This document shows positions 1-13,300 of a stretch of DNA of 64,000 nucleotides, piece after piece. How positions within the stretch are numbered: position 1 is the stretch's first letter; each line of letters opens with the position of its first letter. This stretch comes from Epiperipatus broadwayi. Its lineage: Eukaryota > Onychophora > Udeonychophora > Euonychophora > Peripatidae. The stretch is taken from NCBI GenBank assembly GCA_028023455.1, contig JAQFVV010000256.1:1043001-1107000 (forward strand), read 5' to 3'. The notes beneath the pieces were generated by a model. It was not told the DNA's origin. It searched no databases and saw only the letters and a list, made by a program, of their open reading frames with translations. Position numbers and translations under genes: made by a program.

Positions 1-93
1 CTTCCAATTTTTAATATCATTAACTAAAAGAAGTATAAAGTTCTGCTTCATGTAGTAATTGACTAAAAGTAAGACTTTTTAATTTTCTTGCAG

Positions 94-199
94 GGATAAA
101 GATTCAATGATTTGGATATCAAAAGTGACTGATAGAAAATTCACTTTATCATGGCTATGGTCTACATGTTCCATTAATTCATTTTCTATCTTGATATAG
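94..199 (+). other. Candidate terminal exon (weak)
   Basis: A pyrimidine-rich tract ends in TTGCAG at 88-93, a good-looking 3' splice acceptor. The frame beginning at 95 stays open for 34 codons to TAG at 197-199 and reads DKDSMIWISKVTD and onward. I recognise no domain. Such an open stretch is not rare by chance, and no donor or neighbouring exon can be tied to it. It could be the last exon of a gene lying to the left, or noise. Confidence 0.15.
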
Positions 200-830
200 A
201 AAATTCTGGATAGTAGCACTGGTTTGGTCTTTTGAATCTTAATCGTCATGCCAAATTGAATGGCAGATTTGTTAATATTTTTAATATCTTAACCATTTTC
301 AAATTTAATTGATGGATAAATTAATTGATTTGCTTTCAATTTAAATTTTGTTTGATAGAAACTTTTATATTATGGTTTCTGAAATACATATTCAATAATT
401 ATTCTCTCATAATATTCACTTTTTTGGTTAAATTTTGGCTTTTTGTTGTTTTTACTTGTTTTAAGGTAGGGGAATTACTAATATAGAAGATTTCTTTAAA
501 TTTAGCATACTTACACTTAATCATTGCAATGCTTCTCTTTTTCTAAATCTAAACTGAAACTTACTAAGATGTTATTTGATATACTGATTTTCTTTTAATA
601 ATTTATAAAAAAATATTTAGTAATAAGTTACCAAACTTATTATTTTAAAATCTTTGCATTTTGTTGTGTGAGATTTTTTTGGTAACATAAAAGATGTGCA
701 GTGAGGTTTTTTTTATTAATCTACTATTTTAAATATGTAATAAAATCATATAAAAGATTCTAAAAAGACACACCTTTTTCCACATTTTAGCAGATATACC
801 TTCAATTTCTAGTCTTTCTATTAGACAAAT
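200..830. other. A+T-rich stretch, nothing recognised
   Basis: The stretch is low-complexity A+T-rich sequence with short T runs. I see no open frame of note, no repeat and no RNA motif. Confidence 0.5.
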
Positions 831-941
831 TCAATAATAAACAGAGCAAAACTCTCCATACAGTATTGCCACCTGTGCTAAACAGAGTAATCAATGGATG
901 CCAGAAGGCTTGTGCATAAAATCCCTATCTAATGCCTACTC

Positions 942-1000
942 ATCCAATATCCCCAGACTAGTTTCTGGCTTGTGGCCTTCGTCAGTGAGGAGCTTTGGAT
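942..1000 (-). ncRNA. Hammerhead ribozyme, family A (intact core)
   Basis: Read on the minus strand, the pieces are: stem I outer ATCCAA, internal loop AGC, inner TCCTCA; core CTGACGA; stem II GGC-CACAA-GCC flanked by an A.A mismatch; GAAA; two-pair stem III AC-TA-GT; cleavage triplet GTC; then stem I return TGGGGA, TA and TTGGAT. All invariant hammerhead positions (C3 U4 G5 A6, G8 A9, G12 A13 A14, A15.1-U16.1, C17) are present. Stem I pairs over 6+6 bp with one G.U. The palindromic ACTAGT stem III is typical of the minimal type I HHRs known from Penelope elements and retrozymes, which work best as dimers. The weak point is the unpaired first position of stem II. Confidence 0.75.
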
Positions 1001-1397
1001 CTGAGAGCACTGCAACTAGATCTTAGGATCTAATGCAACCCTCTAGCAACCACCTTTTATCTCTTCTTAACTACAAAACTATGAGAATGAAATTGAAAAC
1101 ACAAAAAATATTTTCAATCTAAGCTCAATAGCTTATATAGTCATATGGGTCTGAACTCAGTTCAGCACCCATACATTTTGGTATCTTTGGCTCTTTTACA
1201 ACCATAGCCACCACTATCCTATTAGGCAGAATTGGTGTTAAACCATTAAGCATCACATAATCATATTTCCTATACTAGCATATTAATTGTTGATAAACAG
1301 AGCAAAACACTCCATATAGTATTGCCACCTGTGTTAAACAGAGTAATCAATGGATGCCAGAAGGCTTGTGCATAAAATCCCTATCTAATGCCTACTC

Positions 1398-1456
1398 ACC
1401 CAATATCCCCAGACTAGTTTCTGGCTTGTGGCCTTTGTCAGTGAGGAGCTTTGGAT
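1398..1456 (-). ncRNA. Hammerhead ribozyme, family A, core mutated
   Basis: This is the same arrangement as the copy at 942-1000, 456 bp away in tandem. The core reads CTGACAA instead of CTGACGA, so the catalytic G8 is lost and this copy should be inactive. The outer stem I has become ATCCAA/TTGGGT with a wobble pair. Confidence 0.6.
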
Positions 1457-1761
1457 CTGAGAGCACAGGTGGCAATACTGTATGGAGAGTTTTGTTCTGT
1501 TTATCAACAATTAATGTGCTAGTATAGGAAATGTGATCATGTGATGCTTAATGGTTTAACACCAATCCTGCCTAATAGGACAGTGGTGGCTATGATTGTA
1601 AAAGAGCCAAAGACACCAAAATGTATGGTTGCTGAACTGAGTTCAGACCCATATTTTTTGTGTTTTAAATTTCATTCTTATAGTTTTGTAGTTAAGTAGA
1701 GATAAAAGGTGGTTGCTAGAGGGTTGCATTAGATCCTAAGATCTAGATGCAGTGCTCTCAG

Positions 1762-1820
1762 ATCCAAAGCTTCTCACTGACGAAGGCCACAAGCCAGAAA
1801 CTAGTCTGGGGATATTGGGT
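1762..1820 (+). ncRNA. Hammerhead ribozyme, family A, plus-strand arm
   Basis: The core CTGACGA, stem II GGC/GCC, GAAA, ACTAGT and cleavage triplet GTC are all kept. Stem I inner strand is TTCTCA, which still pairs with TGGGGA through G.U wobbles. This is the inverted partner of the copies at 942 and 1398. Confidence 0.7.
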
Positions 1821-1991
1821 GAGTAGGCATTAGATAGGGATTTTATGCACAAGCTTTCTGGCATCCATTGATTACTCTGTTTAGCACAGGTGGCAATACT
1901 GTATGGAGAGTTTTGCTCTGTTTATCAACAATTAATGTGCTAGTATAGGAAATGTGATCATGTGATGCTTAATGGTTTAAATCCAATAATA

Positions 1992-4900
1992 CTTTTTAAA
2001 ACCTTTTTTGTAATTGCTTGAGCAACATTCTCTTGGTATTTCTGCATTTATTAATCCAATTTTAAAATATAACTATATAAAATTTATGTAAATGAGATAT
2101 TTATATAGTGTGATGTATATGAATTGTAATAAACTACAGATCAGCATTCAGACATGGTAAAGAGTAATTTAAAATGATTGGTTTATTTTCACGCTTTCAT
2201 TTCCAGTGCTTAAGATTTGCCCATACTTAAGCATTTGGGTTGAATAGGTGGATTCATTCTATTCTTTCACAAAGATTTTATCTTGTGTTGGAAATGAAAG
2301 TATTCATTTATTATTCACATTCATAAAAAGCGCATGTCCATTAGCTTGAAATGCTGATCTTTAGTTTATATAAAATTTATGTATAAGGTGTCGTATTCTT
2401 AGCTTTAGATCTATGGGTGTGTATATAAAAGAAAATACAGACCTATTTTTCATTATTAAAGTTTTTTGTTTTAACAAAAATTTATTTTATACAGAGATGT
2501 CTTTAACCCCTAAATGTTATAGAATTTTGTTAAAAATCAATAAATCTGTTTTTCATCAAATAGTCAAACATGCTCTAACACTGTTGATAAGTGCTTTTTT
2601 TGCTTTTGATCACAATGCTACAAGGCTTTTTCAGAGATAATAAGTTTCCTACCAACAGATAATATTATATATATACTGTAACCTTTTAATTTGTTCACTG
2701 TAATAAAAGAATATATAAAATGTAAATGTAACTAATATTCCAAAATTTTAAAAAATATAACTGGTATAATAATTTAATATATAACTTTTAAGAGAGAATT
2801 TATGAGAGATAATAAATACACTTTTTTTTTATTTGTAGTTGTTTTCATTTTATATATCAGTATGTAATTTTAATAATATATTTTTAAAATAATTGTAGTG
2901 ACAATAAAATATCATTGATTTTAATATGTTTATTAAAATATTTCTATGAAGCTAAGTAAATAAATTGTTTAAATTTTAATTAAAACATTGTTTGAATTTC
3001 ATTATTTTTAAAATACTTATTAATTTTTTTTTGTGTGTGTTAAATTTTAAAATAACAAGTTAAATATTGAACTGATAAACAATTTTCAAGTTATTGACCA
3101 ATGAGAGTTAAGCAATTGTTTTCCACATCATGTTTGGGGGATATTTATAGAATTGGCAGACGATCGGAAAAAAAAAAATCAAGAGGTAAATTAAATCATT
3201 GTATAAAATTTTTGTAAAATTCATCAAATTATAAAAATATTTTATTTTATACAACAGTTATATAAATCATTTAATTTTAAAGAAATGAATATAAAATACT
3301 TAAAAGAAGTTTAACAAGATGGTACAGTAATTTAAAGGAGTTTCTTCATCAGTGTCCAAGTTATAATTTGGGGAATCAATCTACAATTTTAAAGTGCTAA
3401 TAAGGAAAAAATTGCCAGTATATATTGTTATTATAAATGGGAAAATGGGGAAGGATAAAAGTATTTTGTTACAAGTAATTAAAAAGTGGACAATCATTTA
3501 TGTAAGAAAATATTTTCATTTTATCTCTACTTTATTGAATAGCTTAACTAATAGTTTGACTAATAAAAAGAACCAAACCAAGATAAGAATAATTAACTTT
3601 CATGAATTAAGAAATAGAAGGTATAGAACTTTAATATAAATGAAATGTTGAAGAAAATAATTAGTGTTATCAATCAAAGTAACTTATACTGTTCAAATTA
3701 AAAATATAATATTATTATTTAAGGATGGACCTTTGTAATATTTTATTAAAGCAACATTAATTTTAATCAAACAAATAAGATAATAAAAGTTTATTCTTAA
3801 TTGGTGAATAAAAGTATATATCAAGATAAATCTTCTATTTAGCCATTATAAGTTTTTATTAAAGTAAGAAATATAAAACTGAGAATTCATGAAAAAGAGG
3901 TAATAAGCTTAAGTCTGTTAAATAAATTAAAAATTATATTATGAGAGACTTAATTTCAAGAAACCTATTTATGTTTATCATTAAAAAAAGAAATTCTTAT
4001 ATAAAACATAGGGATAAAATGAAGGATTTAAGTGAAAATAATTTATTAATCAATACTTCAAATAATTAACATTTAAATATATGTTTGACTTGGTTGTTTA
4101 ATTATCGATTTCATTAACTTTTATAATAATTATGTATAGAAAAAAATTCTAGCATGTAAATATGGAAAATTGTCTCAAGAAGCATCTCACAGTGAAAGAT
4201 TTCAGTTTATTATTGTTGGTGATTATTTTTAAAATGTTGGGTAGAAGATCCTTGGTACTGTTAATAAACATAATAGTTTAAAGTAATAATTTTCAAGGGA
4301 GGTTTGAATGTCATATTGAAGTATATGGGAAGGAATCGCAAGGAAGAAGAAAAAGAAAAATTTTTTTTTCTTTGGGTATTATTTTAAACATTTGCTAACA
4401 TTATATTAGTTGTTAAGTTTAATATTAAATTAGTTAAGTTAAATGATTTTATTTATTAATATGTATTATAGTTTCATGTTTGTTTTAAATTAATAACTTT
4501 AAAAGTTAGGCTTAGGATGAGAATGTAATAAGCATGAAGGAAAGAGAAGATTGAAAATGGGGTAAAACAATACTTTGAGTTTTTATTGTAAGGTAACAGA
4601 ATTTAAATTAATTTATTATATGTTTTAAAGTATGAAATAATTAATAATCAATTTACTGTCATGATAAAGAACCAAGAGATGGTAGTTATAATAATATTTT
4701 TAAAAAAAGTATGATAATGAAATTTTAAAGAGCAATATGAAAGGATTAAATGTATGAATGATAAAAGTGGCTAATAAAAAATTTGGTCTTAGTTTTAATG
4801 TAATAAAGTAAACATTGATGGTTGTCAAATTATATACTTTGTTTTGTAACACATTGTCGTTACATTTGTAAGATAACAATTAGTCGGAAGATAATATTAT

Positions 4901-7900
4901 AATATTCTTATACTGGTATATGGTAATGATGGATGCTAGCAATACCTTTTTAGAGTTAGATAAGTTATCATTCCAGGATATGATTAATGTGTTTAAGTTA
5001 TACTTTCTTGAAGAAATGATGGAAGTAACATAATGAGGTTAGTCTAGATGACACTCATATATGTAGTTTTGAAACATAATGGTGTGTGGAATTTCTATAA
5101 AATAAAGGTCTTAAGATCCATAAAAGTTTAATGTAAAAGCCTGAATATTAAGATAGCATCATTAAGAGAAAATGATTACTTGCCATGAGAGCACTTTTTA
5201 TTTAAAAGGAAAAGAAGATCTCCATTTCATATTACAGTATTTTACTGTACTAAAATCGGTTTCTTATCTATGGAATTTTTAAATAGTAAAGAAAAGTAAG
5301 GTAAGCATCAAATATAGCTGATTATATTTTAAGAGAGATTATAATATCTTATTTAAAGTGTAAAAAGTTGTTTGATATAAAATTGAAGTAAATGCAAAAC
5401 AAATGTTATAATGCTTAAATAAATTTTAAATTGATACCATATTGAAAGAAAATGAGATCAATGATGAAAATAAAAATAAAGAATGGATGAATGAAATGAA
5501 TGATTATCAAGGGATGTTTTAATCTTGGTTCCATTACTATTTTAATCTTATATATTTTATATTATAAAAACCAACAACATAACTATAACATTTAAGAATA
5601 GTTGTTAATAGAACTTACATCTACACAAAAATATCAAAATTTATGAAAGAATTGTATTGTATGGAAGGGAAGTAAAAACAATAATGTGTTGTGTATTCAA
5701 TAAAAAGAATTGAAAAATTGAACCCACATCCAAAACTGATAAACATTATTATAAAATCTTTGCAAGAAAGAAAAATAATATATGTTAGCAATAACCAATT
5801 TGAAATTTGAATAATAAAATACTGATGTAATTTAAAAATTTAATTTCTAAGTGGTATATGCAAGTAAAATAGTGTTCTCATTAATGTAAATAATTGTACA
5901 AAGATGTTAATAATATTATGTGTTTATATTTTTTATAATATGTAATAATTAAAATTTTGTTATTAATTATTATTATTTTTTTGAATAAGCAAATACTTTG
6001 ACATAAATGTAGATTAATGACTTTGTTTCTACTCTGAATTATTTTCATCACTCTGTCATATCTAAGTACACTAATTATGGTAATATTATAAAAAACAAAA
6101 CTTGATAAATTAATTGTTTATTAAATTAAAGTATAACTACTTAAATGATATTATTTAAGAGCATCATATTTTTAACCTGAAATATTTATATCTTTTAAAG
6201 TCATGTTAAATTTGTTGTAAAATTAATTTGAATTCATTTTTTAAAAATAAATTTAGGATAGTATATGAGTTTACAATGGATATTGGTGTGGGAATACCTC
6301 AGATAGTTTACATTTGAAGTTAAGAGGATGTGTAAAACAGTGTAAGTTGATTAATTAATTTATTGAAGTTATTAAAAAGGGGAAAAGTTATTTCAATTAA
6401 TGGGTATAGATTCTGATATTCTAAAAGTGATTCATTTTTATAATTAGTGTTTCTAATTTATAAATAAAGTAATTGTTGGAAAATATGGTAGTAATTAATA
6501 ATTTAAAATTTCTTATAGTTGTTAAAGATATGGCAATCTTAAGAAAATGATCTAAATTGTATTTATAATGTAAAGTGTTGTTATTATTAAGATAGTTGAA
6601 TCTTAGTAAAATCTCTTATTAGTCAATTATCTTAAATGGAGTAATTGTTATTTTATTATAAAAGAATAGTTGATGACCTTGAGATATATATAATTCACAC
6701 TCTTTTGTTAAAAGATTATCAAGTTCATGCACTTTAAGTTTCTTCTTAATTATAATAATATACAAAAGCAAATACAGTAGAATGAATTTGTCAGCATAAA
6801 GATACATTTTTAAAGAAAAATAATAATAGCAATAACCTTACTGATAGGGTTAATTTAATGTTTAACTGGAGCAAAGAGTTTAAAGGAAGATATACCTTTC
6901 TTTATTGTTTAGTCTTTCATTCTAGTTGAGGATTTTCTGGTAACTAGAATTCTCCTATGACTTTTACAATTCACTTTAAAGTTTTAAAATTGACTTGACT
7001 TCTGGAAGAGATATACAATTGTCACAGGCAGAAATGAGCAATACACTGATTGAAATTACAAAAATAATAATGAGCAATTTTTATTAGTGAGTATCAGTTA
7101 AATAGATATCCCTTCCTTCCATCAAAAGGTCATTTTCACCCTCCAAAGGTCAACTCCACCCTTTGCACTCAGGAGTTAATTAAATATTCAAGAAATCTTT
7201 TTTTGAAAAAAAAAAATCATTTTGACCTTCACAATTAAATCAAGTCAAATAAAACAGAACAAAAAAATTAACTTTTTATAAACTTAAAACAAATGAATAT
7301 TAATTAACTATTAAATATAAAAAAAGGTTGATAATATTATTTCATTTGCTAAATAATTCACCAATTCAAATATCCATTAATCACTTTAAAAAAATGTATA
7401 CTTGCAAAATTATTAAAGATAATTACTGTAATTTAGATGTTTTATTGTAAATGTAATATTGTTTATTGTAATTAAAATATGAAAATGAAATGAAAATGAT
7501 ATAGACATACAGGCATGCACATATACTGCTGCATAATTCTTAAATTATCCTGACTAAATATAACTGATATGGCTATGGGTTAAACATATTTCTCTGATGA
7601 TAATGTTGGTAAATGAGTGGGTGTCAATGAATAATAAATCAGAAAAACCATTGAAACAAACACCAAAGACTATTTTACAAATAAATAAAACAACTTTACA
7701 TCAACCTAACTAGTATAACAACAATTCCAATGATACTACACCCACCTTCCTTGCATTAAATACAATAATATTTATGCTGGTAAGAATTGCTAACCAAAAT
7801 GCATAAGTGACCCACATATAAGTTTTTGGACCATTAATAGAAAAAAAATTAAATTTTAAGGCTATTTTTTTTAGCACAATGCAGTTATTCACTACTGATA

Positions 7901-7934
7901 CAATATAGTTTAATTACTTGTCCATTCAGAAGGT
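1992..7934. other. Long A+T-rich region without recognisable genes
   Basis: Open frames of 60-81 codons near 2413, 3394, 6619 and 7710 are low-complexity (Phe, Ile, Lys and Asn rich) and resemble chance frames. I recognise no transposon domain, tRNA or repeat family. It may be intron or intergenic DNA. Confidence 0.45.
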
Positions 7935-7968
<34 letters not shown>

Positions 7969-7969
7969 A
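7935..7969. repeat. (CA)n(TA)n microsatellite
   Basis: A run of CA dinucleotides passes directly into a run of TA dinucleotides. Confidence 0.95.
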
Positions 7970-8559
7970 AGGGTATATATATTAACTTATTGCAGAAATA
8001 TCTAATGATATATATTTAAACTATTAATGTCAAATTCATTTAAGTACAATATGAATGAACATTTTTATTTACTGTGCCAATATTAAAAACTTAAAAATAA
8101 ATAGATATAAAAAATATTTTATTATAATGCTTTTATTTTTTGTGCATTAAATTCAAAAAAATAATTTATTCAACTACAATTGGGTTTTAGATTGAACATG
8201 AAATAGAAGATGGAGGAAAGACAGAAATTAATTGAATACAACCCTATGTGGAACCTTCATAGTTTTATTTCAAGTTCAATCTGAAAACACCATTTATGAT
8301 TAAAAAAACAATTATTTTCAGTTTTTGTTAATGCATGACAAATAAAGGCATTAACTATAAATTATTTTTATCTCTCTATTTAAAAATTATAAACAGCTGT
8401 TTTAACTTCACCAAGCTGGATATCATTATTCAAATTTAAATGAGTCAACAAGTGAATGTCATTTCAAGAAGTCAATTGAATTTTTATAACATTATTCAAA
8501 AGAAAATCAAAACATTTCTTTTATTGTTTGAAATATTTAATAGAATTATAATAGTTTTA
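7970..8559. other. A+T-rich stretch, nothing recognised
   Basis: I see only A+T-rich non-coding sequence; the 64-codon frame starting at 8440 runs into the next segment and looks like chance. Confidence 0.4.
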
Positions 8560-10340
8560 AATCTATATTATAACGATCGAAAACTAAGTGAAGATCGAAT
8601 CTACCACAATCTGCACTACACGGGCGCCATCTAGGCATTTGAGCCTAAAAAAATTTATAAAGTAGGCAGATACATGCTGTTAAGATTCCACTTTATTTAA
8701 ATATTCAGATCGTTAGCCCATTGTCACTATCTCAGTGGAGATGCAGAGATAAGAAATAACTTGTTTAATTTGTATATATAAAAAAATAAAAGCCACTGCT
8801 AGTAATTAACACAGAAACAATATTTATTAACACACGTATAAATAACTTTGAGGAATGCATTTAACATTTTATATTTTTATATTAACCTTTAATTTTAAAT
8901 AGATTGCAATAATGAGTTTAATATTTATTTAGAGGGTCGAGTATGAATAGACTACATAGATCTGCATTTGAAAAGAAAATATTCTTTCCCTTATTTAACC
9001 TTAGGCTAAAAGTTCGCAGTCAAACCGGCGTCAATCCATCTGATACATTAATGTATTCAATGTAGCATGAAAATACAACAGCACTAAATATACTATATTG
9101 TCAGGAATGTACATCTGCACAGTATAGTTAGAGAAGACATTGTCTCTCAACCAAACAGGAATGCTACATCTGTTGGCGAGAATAACAATAAATAAGAAAT
9201 TCCATAGGAATGGACCACGTCTTCCATCTTACTATCCAATTCCATTAGGCAAACAGGGGGTGTGTGGCGTATATATTCAATCCTGCCCATAGCGGATCTC
9301 CTGCTACATTTACTAATTACATCAATACATCTAATCCATTGACCCAATTTAACTACGAAACAAATAACCTAAGATTACCCTCCCTTAAACTATATATATA
9401 AACTTTACAAATCTATATAGCCATTCATGCCTGACTTAAATTTAATATTGAGATACATTCGCACAGATGAATTTTATACAATTTGTTTTATAATGTCAAG
9501 TATAGATTGGCTGCACAGATTCCACAGTTAAAAACATTTCAAAATAAACACAACCAATCAAAATACAAAATCATCGATAACGTCAATTGCATAGGGAATA
9601 TACAAAACCCAATAGCATTCATCGTAAGATGCCGCAGTGACATTGCTGGCTTATATATTCTAACCGAATGTGAAAACCACAACATAATCAATCACTAACG
9701 AATCTATGCAACGTCTATACCCAACCTTAAATTTTCTCATTTAAAATTTAAACAAATATTAATACAAATAAAATAATAAATGGAAATGATTTTTTTATCA
9801 AACGCAAATATATAAAATTAAACATTATTAATTGATTTAAAACTTACAAAAATCAGATAAGAGTCCATTCAAAATTTAGGTTAGCTTGTTTATTAAACTT
9901 GTCAACTTTTGATGAAAGTTCTTAATTAATTTTATGATTTTAACAATTTGTTCAGTTCATTTAGCTTACGGTAGAAGAGCTCCCAGTTCCTGGTGTTACT
10001 TTCCACAGAGTCTTTATTTGAAACCCGGTCTATTTGAAGGCATCCTTAGCTGGAACAATCCTGGTATCACAGTCTTTTCATTTTTAAAATAAGTGAGAGA
10101 GAACGACAAGTGCGTCTTATCGTTCGTCTCACCAAACCAAACTGGAAAACCTCACTGGAACTCAATATTTTTTTTTATAGTCCTCCTATGGATTCCACGA
10201 ACAAAAACATCACTGTTCCATTTTTTTGTTATGGTCCGGGCCTTTATTTGCTTCCATTGGTCAAGCTAAAATCTCTTTATTCTCTTATCTATTTTTCATC
10301 TGACTTTTTAATTACACAGCTTTTAGATAATTAATAAACA
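8560..10340. other. GC-richer unassigned segment
   Basis: Base composition changes here: CpG-containing words such as CGATCG, GGGCGCCATC and CAAACCGGCG appear, unlike the flanks. Frames of 66-74 codons near 9147 (-), 9483 (+) and 10110 (+) have no recognisable domain. An imperfect hairpin GAACGACAAG/CTTATCGTTC sits near 10100-10125. The change in composition suggests an inserted element such as a solo LTR or a non-autonomous element, but I found no paired repeat or duplication at its edges. Confidence 0.3.
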
Positions 10341-13300
10341 ATCATTTCCATCTACCAAAATATTTTATCTTTAAGTCTTGTACTTTTTTATAAAAAAGTA
10401 CATTCAAATACTTATTTATTTGTTTTTAAAAAAATATTTTTAAAGTTTTGCATCTGTGCGAATATATACGTTTAACAAGACATTTTAATTTTAGTGTTTA
10501 GTTTTTTTAATAGGTTTTATTTTTATTTGTGAACTTTAAGATTTTATTTTAAATTAATGTAACGGCATATTTATATACCATTACAATATATTATCAAGTC
10601 ACTAATAATACTAATGCTGTTAAAGAGGTCATTAGCATTTGTTTTCATCTTGTTCAACCAGTTGATCAAAATCTAGCTATCAAACCCAACATGCTCTTTG
10701 GTAGATCATTCTTTTTCCTTCTTTCACAATATAATATAAATATAGTAAATAAAATTATAAATAGTTTAGTTTTAAATATTGAGTGAATCTGAATTTTTAG
10801 ATATACATATTATTAAATCATAATTTAGAAATTCTCTAGTCAATGAGCATCTTGATTATTGTTTATGAATATATATTTCCTCTTATACTCTTGATTTTTC
10901 AAAAAGTGTTAAGTTAGTACATATTAAAAATTTCACTTTTTTTTTTTATTTTATCATAAATGTGCAAATTTTGATATGTTTAAGAATTGCTGAAATCAGA
11001 TTCTATTATTATATTTTTTTAAAAGATTGAGTATCTACATCTATTATAAGTAATATTGATTTATTTTATAATTTGACTTTAAAAGATATCATTTGTTTAA
11101 ACATAGATGTATCTTAATTTCTTTGGCGAAAGTAGCCAATCCATGGGTTATGCAAAATTAAGAGCAACGACAACAAGAGTAATAATAATAACAACAATAG
11201 ACTATTTAAATTTACAAGCATAAATAATTATTTCCAATATTTTGGAGCCATAGCATTTCCTAGAAGAAAATTTCAGTCTTTTGCTGATAATAACATAATA
11301 ATACTATTTCATAAATATTGGAACATAAACATTGTAAAAGATCACAGTACCAATGTTCCAATCAATTTTAATGTGATTTCCTTTTTATTGTATGCATCTA
11401 AATAAAGCCTAAGTTAGATTTTATAATAAATTGAATGTTCTGGGATTTTTTTTTATTCAAGAAACTAATCTTCTAAAAAAAAAAAAAAACAACATTTATC
11501 CAGTTATTTGTTTAATTTAACTTAAAAACATATAATAGTCAAATATCCGATATAAAAATTATTTGTCCACAATGTTGTTATACATAAATAAAGCCAGTTT
11601 TATAATTAAGTATTTATAATTAGTTGTTTTTTCAATCTTATTTAGATTGATTCTTAAATTAATTTAACTTTTTTATTTTTTAAGATATATTTTATAGAAA
11701 GCAGCTTATATATCATAAAGCAGTTATTCTATTGTGAATTTGAAAGTCTACTTTTAGTAAAGTCCACCCCTTTATATGCTATAATTTCAATAAAATAAAC
11801 ACTTTTTTTCATTACCACTACAATCTCCTTTTTTTGTCACAGTAACTAATAATAAAATAACTACTTTTATCAATCTAATAATCTTCCAGCTATAATTATA
11901 CCAGATGTGAGATAATTCTTTTTTTAAATATGTCTACATTTTGGGAGGAGGAAGATCTCTAAATATAGTTGCCTAACACAGCAATCATTTACTCTGTGAA
12001 ATTTCTGTTCCATGTTTAGTTTCAAAGTGACATATTATGGATAGTACTTTTTCATGAAACATCATTATTAAAATTTCTAATCTACCAAAACAAAATTCAT
12101 CATTTGTTAATCAACATTAGGAATTTTAAGTGTTTGAACTGTAATCAGTTATCTTCTCAGTAATAATATATGCTTAAAAAAAAAAAAATATTTAAGTTAA
12201 AGTTGTTGTGTATGTTACTAAATTTAGAAATACCAATGCACAAACATGTGACAATTAAAGCCATAAAAAATGCATGAAAACTAGGCTATAAGCCAGTATT
12301 AAAAAAAAAGAAATGAGAGAAAGAGCATAGAGAGGGACAAAAGTTTCCTGCATTAGAAATAGTATTAATGGTTGATGAACCGATATCATATTTACATCAA
12401 AAAATTATTTTTATTTTATTATCAAAAGAAGAATGGACAAAAAAAGTTATCAACCCAATTTTTTTATTATTATTTGTTGATGTTTTAATTGGTAAACATA
12501 ATTTAAAAAACAAAAATAATTTTTTTTTTTAATTTGTTCAAATTTTTATTAGATATAAATATTATATTTAAAATATTTTTTTAAAAATATGTTTTTATTA
12601 CATGATAAAATTTCAGAAGTAATAAAAATTGATTTTTAAAAAACTATTTTATGTCTATGCAAACTTTATGTGCAGTACTTCATCTTTTGATAATTACTTT
12701 GGAAATTAATGTCTTAATATGTACTACATAAATTACATCATAGTTATGTACATACATACTGTATATTATATGCATTAAAATGTATATATAGCAATTGGTA
12801 CTACCCATAAACAAGGCAGGAGAGAGCTTCAAACTAAAGGTTAAAGATACAACGGTCCTAGTACATAGTATTCTTCACAGATAAATAATTTGATGAAATA
12901 TTAAGAGACATTGATCAAGGAATTAATACAAATTCAAAAATAATTTTAAATTAAAAGAAAAGTTTGAGCATTACTAAACATGTTATATTAATTATCTGGT
13001 AAAATTGAAAGAATTTCTCATTCATGTAGTGAAGATAATTAGAATAATTGAAGCTTTGGTAATCAAAAAAGGAATAGAGGTGTGTACTAAATCCGAGACC
13101 AAATAAAATTATTTATAAATAGTTAATAGTAATTATACCGCGATTCGAACGCTTGTTGGTGAAGTTAGAAATATCAAAATTAAATATTAGGCTTAGGGCT
13201 TTCGAAGACTTTTAATCTCGTAGCCGAAGAGTTAGAAACGTTAGGAAAAATAAAAATATTCTATAGCAGTGATAATTTATACAAAATTATGTCTGAAAAG

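Larger units (their letters stand above)
840..1983. mobile_element. HHR foldback retroelement, family A, cluster 1
   Basis: This is a compound of a repeat monomer of about 450 bp. Positions 840-1465 hold one full and one partial monomer in minus orientation (AACAGAGCAAAAC recurs near 840 and 1294). At about 1465 the sequence flips and 1466-1983 repeats the same monomer in plus orientation, so the whole can fold back on itself. CAATAATA at 832-839 recurs at 1984-1991 and is a possible target-site duplication. Each monomer carries a hammerhead core, annotated separately, and a short hairpin CTGAAC/GTTCAG. There is no open reading frame. Tandem plus inverted copies of a ribozyme monomer match the structure known for Penelope-type elements and animal retrozymes. 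The family assignment is inference; the repeat structure is read directly. Confidence 0.8.

Noticed and set aside
3340-3365. CTGATGAAGAAAC on the minus strand, resembling a hammerhead core
   Set aside because: There is no room for stem II between CTGATGA and GAAAC, no pairing flanks, and the site is not in a repeat.
7760-7892. Minus-strand frame with a hydrophobic segment (TYMWVTYAFWLAILTSI) ending at a GTGGGT donor-like site
   Set aside because: It looks like a membrane exon but has no plausible acceptor upstream; hydrophobic chance frames are common in A+T-rich DNA.
13130-13160. GTTCGAATC B box-like word on the minus strand
   Set aside because: No A box at the proper distance and no cloverleaf could be drawn, so it is not called as a tRNA.
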